The position numbers were made by a program, and so were the translations under genes. The notes under the pieces are model-generated. The model saw only the letters and a list, made by a program, of their open reading frames with translations, was not told the DNA's origin and did not search any database. Positions 6,088 to 10,188 of a stretch of DNA of 10,188 nucleotides are shown piece by piece. Source of the DNA: Bacillota bacterium (GTDB lineage: Bacteria; Bacillota; Clostridia; Tissierellales; Sporanaerobacteraceae). Location: the NCBI GenBank assembly GCA_029779375.1, contig JAKPAR010000079.1, positions 1-10,188 on the forward strand, in the 5' to 3' direction. The number at the start of each line of letters is the position of its first letter. The stretch's first letter is position 1.

Positions 6088-7323
6088 TTAAAAAGCCCAG
6101 TTGCCATTTTTAAATACTTGGAATTTTTCTTTGTTCTCAGTTTCTCCAACTATATCTAAATCACTAGCTCCTATCATGAAATCTACATGGACAAGAGATG
6201 TGTTTACACCGTGAGCTTCTTTTTCTTTTTCATTCATATCATTTCCACCTTCGATACAAGTTGGATAAGCCATACCAAAAGCAAGATGACAAGAAGCATT
6301 TTCATCAAATAGTGTATTGTAAAATAGTATATTTGAATTGGATATTGGAGAATCATATGGAACCAATGCAACTTCTCCCAAATAACGAGCTCCTTCATCT
6401 GTGTCCAATAGATGCTTCAATGTTTCATATCCTTTTTCTGCTTCAAAATCTACTACTTTTCCATCTTTAAAAGTTAATTTAAAATTGTCTATTAAATTTC
6501 CGCCATAGTTAAGTGGTTTAGTGCTCACAACTACTCCATTGATTCCAGTTTTTTTAGGCATGGTGAAAACTTCTTCAGTAGGCATATTTGCAACAAAATA
6601 TACACCACCAGTAGTATTTTCTCCACCACCAGCCCATATATGTCCCTCAGGCAATTCTATAGTCAAATCTGTTCCATTGGAAGAAGTGTAATGAAGAGTT
6701 TTAAATTTCTTTTCATTTAAGAATTTAACTTTTTCATTTACATTCTTTAAATGTTCTTCCCAAGCTTTCACAGGGTCTTCTTTATCTATTCTTACAGTTT
6801 TAAATATAGCTTCCCACAATTTTTCTATAGATTCATCCTCTGATACATTTGGGAATACTTTGGTAGCCCAGTCTTTTGTAGGTATTGAGATTACGCACCA
6901 AGAATTTTTGTTGCCCATAGTATATTCTCTAAATTTCTTCATAGCTGTAGAACTTGACTTGTTGCTTGCAGCAATCTTTGCTGGATCCACATCTTTTAGA
7001 AGTTCTGGATTTGATGCTGCAATAGATAAAAAACCAGCTCCTTCTTCAGCCATTTGTGCAAAACCGTCGGCTTTCCATTTTGGAAACTTTTCAAATACTT
7101 CCATAGGTGCATTCATGTATTTCATAAGTAGCAATTCTTCATCATGCCATTCTACATATACATCACTTGCACCTTCTTCATAAGCATATTTTGCTACAAG
7201 TCTGACAAAATCAGCACATTCAATAGGAGAATTCACTACAAGCTTTTGTCCCTTTTGAATGTTGATTCCTACTTTTACTGCAAGGCGTGCATAATTTTCT
7301 AGCATAGTATTAAAATTGTTCAT
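6088..7323 (-). CDS. M29-family metallo-aminopeptidase (AmpS/PepS type)
   Basis: A 411-residue cytoplasmic aminopeptidase, full length for family M29, which removes N-terminal residues from peptides using two metal ions. The opening LENYARLAVKVGINIQKGQKLVV is typical. Metal-ligand motifs are all present: NMPTEEVF (Glu250), YLGEVALVP (Glu317), CHLAFGMAYP (His346, with Tyr353 nearby) and LVHVDFMIG (His379, Asp381), matching the known E/E/H/H/D set and catalytic Tyr. The start is set by ATG at 7323-7321 with GGAGGG (7335-7330) six bases upstream. The gene converges on the S-component gene and diverges from the helicase gene; a cre-like site lies in its upstream region. The likely role is peptide catabolism for amino acids, which fits control by carbon supply. 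No missing catalytic residue is seen. Confidence 0.95.
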   Translation of the reverse strand: MNNFNTMLENYARLAVKVGINIQKGQKLVVNSPIECADFVRLVAKYAYEEGASDVYVEWHDEELLLMKYMNAPMEVFEKFPKWKADGFAQMAEEGAGFLSIAASNPELLKDVDPAKIAASNKSSSTAMKKFREYTMGNKNSWCVISIPTKDWATKVFPNVSEDESIEKLWEAIFKTVRIDKEDPVKAWEEHLKNVNEKVKFLNEKKFKTLHYTSSNGTDLTIELPEGHIWAGGGENTTGGVYFVANMPTEEVFTMPKKTGINGVVVSTKPLNYGGNLIDNFKLTFKDGKVVDFEAEKGYETLKHLLDTDEGARYLGEVALVPYDSPISNSNILFYNTLFDENASCHLAFGMAYPTCIEGGNDMNEKEKEAHGVNTSLVHVDFMIGASDLDIVGETENKEKFQVFKNGNWAF

Positions 7324-7358
7324 TCAAATCCCTCCAATAAAATTTTCAACAATTATAG

Positions 7359-7385
7359 TTTATATTAAAAAGTAGCGGTTGTAAA
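7359..7385 (-). promoter_or_regulatory. Possible promoter for the aminopeptidase gene
   Basis: On the minus strand, TTTACA (7385-7380) and TATAAA (7364-7359) are separated by 15 bases. Spacing is short, and a better -10 (TATAAT, 7357-7352) has no matching -35 at 17 bases. If the TTTACA box is used, the cre motif overlaps it, so bound CcpA would block transcription. Confidence 0.3.
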
Positions 7386-7393
7386 CGTTTTCT
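7380..7393. promoter_or_regulatory. cre-like site (catabolite control protein CcpA)
   Basis: TGTAAACGTTTTCT matches the Gram-positive cre consensus TGWAARCGYTWNCW at all 14 positions. It lies between the divergent aminopeptidase and helicase genes, 57 bases from the aminopeptidase start codon and 77 from the helicase start codon. It overlaps a possible aminopeptidase -35 box (repression expected) and sits upstream of the helicase promoter near -60. Confidence 0.6.
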
Positions 7394-7408
7394 AAATATT
7401 TAATATTT

Positions 7409-7437
7409 TTGTGATTATTTATGAAAAATGATAATAT
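7409..7437 (+). promoter_or_regulatory. Sigma-A type promoter for the helicase-nuclease gene
   Basis: TTGTGA (7409-7414), a 17-base spacer, and TAATAT (7432-7437) preceded by TG one base upstream make an extended -10 promoter. The transcript would start near 7444, about 26 bases before the ATG at 7470. A second weaker option is TTGTAA (7379-7384) with TAATAT (7401-7406). Confidence 0.55.
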
Positions 7438-7469
7438 ATCATTAGAACAGAAATAAGGAGAAACTTGAT

Positions 7470-9809
7470 ATGAAAAAGGAAATAAAAGTATCTGTAAGAA
7501 ATTTAGTTGAATTTGTTCTTCGCTCTGGCGACTTAGATACTAGCTTTATGGGGGCAAGTAGAGCAGTTGAAGGTACAAGAGCTCATATAAAAATTCAAAA
7601 TTCCTATGGAGATGAATATAGCAAAGAAGTCACATTAAAGCAGTCTTTTCAATATAAAGATTTCAATATGACAGTAGAAGGAAGAGCTGATGGAATATTT
7701 AAAGAAAATGGGAAAATAATCATAGATGAAATAAAAACTACTACTATAGCTTTAGATTTTATAGATGAAGACTACAATGAAATGCACTGGGCTCAAGGAA
7801 AATGCTATGCCTATATGTATGGAAAATTAAATCATTTAGATGATTTAGATGTAAATCTTACCTATTATCAGTTAGATACAGAAGAGATGAAGAAGTTCAG
7901 AAAAAGTTTTTCTATGGAAGAATTGGAAAGCTTCTTTTATTTCCTTATAGATAAATACTTGAAATGGATAAGTTTCACTTTAGATTGGACCAATATAAGG
8001 GATGATTCTATTAGAAAACTAAATTTTCCCTATGATGATTACAGGAAAGGCCAAAGAGAACTAGCGATAGCAGCATACAATACTATACTGGATGAAAAGA
8101 ATTTATTTGTACAGGCCCCTACAGGAATAGGAAAGACTATATCTACTCTTTTTCCTTCAATCAAATCCTTAGGAGAGGGAATTGGGTATAAAATATTTTA
8201 TCTTACAGCCAAAACTATAACTAGGCAGGTAGCTCTAGATTCAATAGAGACTATGAAATCCAAAGGACTTAGATTAAAGGCCATGGTTCTCACAGCAAAA
8301 GAAAAAATATGTTTAAATAATGAAGTAAACTGTGATCCAAATTGTTGCTCTTATGCCAAGGGACACTACGATAGAATCAATGAAACTATAATGGAGGTAC
8401 TGGAAAATGAAGATATCATCACTAGAGAAGTAGTGGAATACTATGCAAAAATGCACAATGTATGTCCTTTTGAATTGTCTCTGGATTTATGTATTTTTGC
8501 GGATTGTATCATATGTGACTACAATTATGTATTTGATCCTATGGTGTCTTTAAAAAGATTTTTTCAAGAGGGAAGGGAAGATTTCATATTTCTAGTGGAT
8601 GAAGCTCACAATTTAGTAGACAGAGCAAGAGAGATGTACTCTATAGAAATATATAAAAAGCCTTTTTTAGAATACAAAAGATATTTCAAAGAAAGAGAGC
8701 CTGGGCTTTCTAAAGCTTTTGGCAAAATCAATAGTTTCATGCTTGAGACTAAAAAATGTTACAATGATGAAAACTATTTTGTGCGAAAAGAAGGAATAGA
8801 TGAAATAATTTTGCTAATAGAAAGACTAATGAAGAAATTGGAACCTTGGCTTTTGGAGAACAAAGAAGATGAAAAATATAAGGAAATACTAGATATATAT
8901 TTTAATCTCGTAGGATTTGTGAAAATATGGGAGATATATGATGAGAAATTTATAACCTATGGAGAAAAAGTAGATGGAGATATAAAATTGAAACTTTTTT
9001 GTCTAGACCCGTCCCATCTATTGAGTGAGACTTTAAAAAAAGGGAGAAGTGCTGTATTCTTCTCAGCAACGCTTACTCCCTTGGAATATTTTAAAGAAAT
9101 ATTGGGTGGTGCTGAAGAAGACTATACAATGAAAATACCTTCACCTTTTGATGAGAAAAATTTGTCTTTATTTATAGCTCACCATATATCTACTAGATAC
9201 AAAGATAGAGAAAATAGCTATTTAGATATAGCTAAATATATAGAAATTGTTGCAGAAGGCAAAGAGGGAAATTATTTTGTATTTTTTCCTTCTTATGTAT
9301 ATATGGAGAGGGTGTATGAAATATTCAAAGAAAGAAATGAAAATATAAATACAATCATTCAGAGTTCATCCATGGGGGAAAGTGAAAAGGAAGATTTTTT
9401 GAAAGAATTTCAAGATGACAATGAAACTAGAGTAGCCTTTGCTGTACTTGGAGGAATATTTTCAGAGGGAATAGATTTGACAGGAGACAAACTCATAGGA
9501 GCTATAATTGTAGGGGTAGGTCTTCCTCAAATATGCCTTGAGAGAAATATAATTAGAAACTATTTTGATGAAAAAAACAAACTGGGATATGAATATGCAT
9601 ATATGTATCCAGGAATGAACAAAATACTTCAGGCTGCAGGCAGAGTCATAAGAACAGAAAAAGATAAGGGAGTTGTTCTACTTATAGATGACAGATTTAC
9701 TACACATAAGTACAAGAGATTATTTCCTAAGGAATGGATGAAATATAAGAAGGCAAGGAATTTGGAAAACCTAAAGAGACAAATAGAGGAGTTTTGGAAA
9801 TATAGTTGA
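7470..9809 (+). CDS. DinG/XPD-like Fe-S DNA helicase fused to an N-terminal PD-(D/E)XK nuclease
   Basis: A 779-residue DNA repair enzyme. Residues about 1-170 look like a Cas4/RecB-type nuclease: GTRAH (His39), GRAD (Asp74), IIIDEIKT (Glu87, Lys89) and QGKCYAY (Gln109, Tyr113). The superfamily 2 helicase follows: YRKGQREL (Gln195), Walker A APTGIGKT (216-223), DEAH (377-380), SATLTP (532-537) and QAAGRVIRTEKD (721-732). Between Walker A and DEAH are Cys281, Cys288, Cys292/293 and Cys332, suitable for the 4Fe-4S cluster of XPD/DinG helicases; extra cysteines at 341, 346 and 349 are unusual. Such enzymes unwind 5'-3' and probably process damaged or structured DNA; the exact pathway of the fused form is not known to me. 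Start ATG 7470 has TAAGGAG 9 bases upstream. All nuclease and helicase motifs look intact. Confidence 0.93.
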   Translation: MKKEIKVSVRNLVEFVLRSGDLDTSFMGASRAVEGTRAHIKIQNSYGDEYSKEVTLKQSFQYKDFNMTVEGRADGIFKENGKIIIDEIKTTTIALDFIDEDYNEMHWAQGKCYAYMYGKLNHLDDLDVNLTYYQLDTEEMKKFRKSFSMEELESFFYFLIDKYLKWISFTLDWTNIRDDSIRKLNFPYDDYRKGQRELAIAAYNTILDEKNLFVQAPTGIGKTISTLFPSIKSLGEGIGYKIFYLTAKTITRQVALDSIETMKSKGLRLKAMVLTAKEKICLNNEVNCDPNCCSYAKGHYDRINETIMEVLENEDIITREVVEYYAKMHNVCPFELSLDLCIFADCIICDYNYVFDPMVSLKRFFQEGREDFIFLVDEAHNLVDRAREMYSIEIYKKPFLEYKRYFKEREPGLSKAFGKINSFMLETKKCYNDENYFVRKEGIDEIILLIERLMKKLEPWLLENKEDEKYKEILDIYFNLVGFVKIWEIYDEKFITYGEKVDGDIKLKLFCLDPSHLLSETLKKGRSAVFFSATLTPLEYFKEILGGAEEDYTMKIPSPFDEKNLSLFIAHHISTRYKDRENSYLDIAKYIEIVAEGKEGNYFVFFPSYVYMERVYEIFKERNENINTIIQSSSMGESEKEDFLKEFQDDNETRVAFAVLGGIFSEGIDLTGDKLIGAIIVGVGLPQICLERNIIRNYFDEKNKLGYEYAYMYPGMNKILQAAGRVIRTEKDKGVVLLIDDRFTTHKYKRLFPKEWMKYKKARNLENLKRQIEEFWKYS

Positions 9810-9811
9810 AC

Positions 9812-9841
9812 TTGAAACCTTAAGGCTGCATATAATATAAT
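9812..9841 (+). promoter_or_regulatory. Sigma-A type promoter for the small membrane protein gene
   Basis: TTGAAA (9812-9817) and a perfect TATAAT (9836-9841) are 18 bases apart. It begins three bases after the helicase stop codon, with a predicted start near 9848, just before the G-rich ribosome site. No terminator is visible between the helicase gene and this promoter. Confidence 0.6.
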
Positions 9842-9867
9842 GTAAGCAAAGTAAGGGGGGGAGTATT

Positions 9868-10131
9868 GTGGAACCGAACAATAGAAACTACTATAACGAA
9901 ACTAGGGATTATGACGATGTCATGAGTGTAAAAGATTGGTTCGCTACAGAACTTATATTGGCTATACCTATTGTCAACATAGTCATGCTCTTTGTTTGGG
10001 GTTTTGGTGGGAATGTAAATGAAAACAAGAAAAACTATTGTAGAGCATCTCTCATAATTGGAGTTATAGCATTGGTATTGTACATAATCATTTTTCTGGT
10101 CACAGGAGAACCAGCGGATCTGTATTGGTGA
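9868..10131 (+). CDS. Small two-helix membrane protein of unknown function
   Basis: An 87-residue protein with a polar, Asn/Tyr/Asp-rich N-terminus (about 1-22), an amphipathic VKDWFATELI lead, and two predicted transmembrane helices (about 25-47 and 61-80) joined by the short polar loop GGNVNENKKNYCRAS. The LAIPIVNIVMLFVWGFGGN-like pattern followed by NKKNY recurs in short uncharacterised membrane proteins of Gram-positive bacteria, in my recollection, so it appears to be a real family without an assigned function. The start is GTG at 9868, preceded by AGGGGGG (9854-9860) with about 7 bases of spacing; no ATG start fits. It has its own promoter and is followed closely by another start with a GGGGG ribosome site, suggesting a two-gene unit. 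Confidence 0.8.
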   Translation: MEPNNRNYYNETRDYDDVMSVKDWFATELILAIPIVNIVMLFVWGFGGNVNENKKNYCRASLIIGVIALVLYIIIFLVTGEPADLYW

Positions 10132-10148
10132 TAGGGGGATATATAAAA

Positions 10149-10188
10149 ATGGAAGGCGAAACATCAGAAGCACATTTGACAAAATTGA
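10149..10188 (+). CDS. Beginning of a further gene (partial, unrecognised)
   Basis: ATG at 10149 follows the previous stop by 17 bases, with GGGGGAT at 10133-10139 as a rather distant ribosome site. Thirteen codons (MEGETSEAHLTKL) are open to the window edge, too few to recognise. It is probably co-transcribed with the small membrane protein. Confidence 0.45.
   Translation, partial: MEGETSEAHLTKL

Noticed and set aside
6198..7183. Plus-strand open frames opposite the aminopeptidase gene (6198-6470 and 6860-7183)
   Set aside because: They have no ribosome sites, no recognisable family features, and lie antisense to a gene with complete catalytic motifs.
9820..10182. Minus-strand open frame of 120 codons at the right edge
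   Set aside because: It is antisense to the small membrane protein gene, which has a promoter, ribosome site and coherent transmembrane pattern; the antisense product looks like a shadow.

Overview
The window is low-GC, densely coded DNA from a Gram-positive anaerobe, most likely of the Clostridia/Tissierellia type. This rests on strong AGGAGG-type ribosome binding sites, AT-rich codon use (AGA, ATA, AAA), short hairpin-plus-T terminators after genes, a CcpA-type cre motif, and gene families common in clostridia: an AraC/GH39 regulator, a MATE transporter, an ECF S component, an M29 aminopeptidase and an Fe-S helicase fused to a nuclease. I see no tRNA, rRNA, CRISPR array, insertion sequence or prophage gene. 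The content looks like ordinary chromosome.

Bases 1-950 hold the end of a membrane protein (probably DUF1538), a divergent P-II-like signalling protein 15 bases downstream that is probably its partner, and a single-domain hemerythrin with one iron-ligand His replaced by Gln. A terminator overlaps the hemerythrin stop codon. Bases 1025-1696 encode a TraX-family membrane protein with its own terminator. Bases 1748-3829 encode a large AraC-type regulator: cupin sensor, double HTH, and a C-terminal domain resembling GH39 glycosidases that has lost the expected acid/base glutamate. It is followed by a MATE efflux transporter whose natural start (perfect Shine-Dalgarno plus ATG) is out of frame because the message reads ATG GGG TAA. 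One extra G, or a -1 slip on the G run, would restore a normal N-terminus.

Bases 5448-6084 form a compact unit: promoter, a leader that can fold, an ECF vitamin-transporter S component, and a very long hairpin that serves as a bidirectional terminator with the convergent M29 aminopeptidase gene (6088-7323, minus strand). The aminopeptidase and the downstream helicase-nuclease gene (7470-9809, plus strand) are divergent. Their shared 146-base gap carries a perfect match to the cre consensus, suggesting carbon-catabolite control. The window ends with a small two-helix membrane protein under a good sigma-A promoter, then the first codons of a further gene.

No multi-gene novel system is evident. 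The points most worth a second look are the MATE start-stop/frameshift, the His-to-Gln hemerythrin site, the catalytically degenerate GH39 sensor domain, the P-II/DUF1538 pair, and the cre site. Family names come from recognising motifs by eye; no database search was possible.
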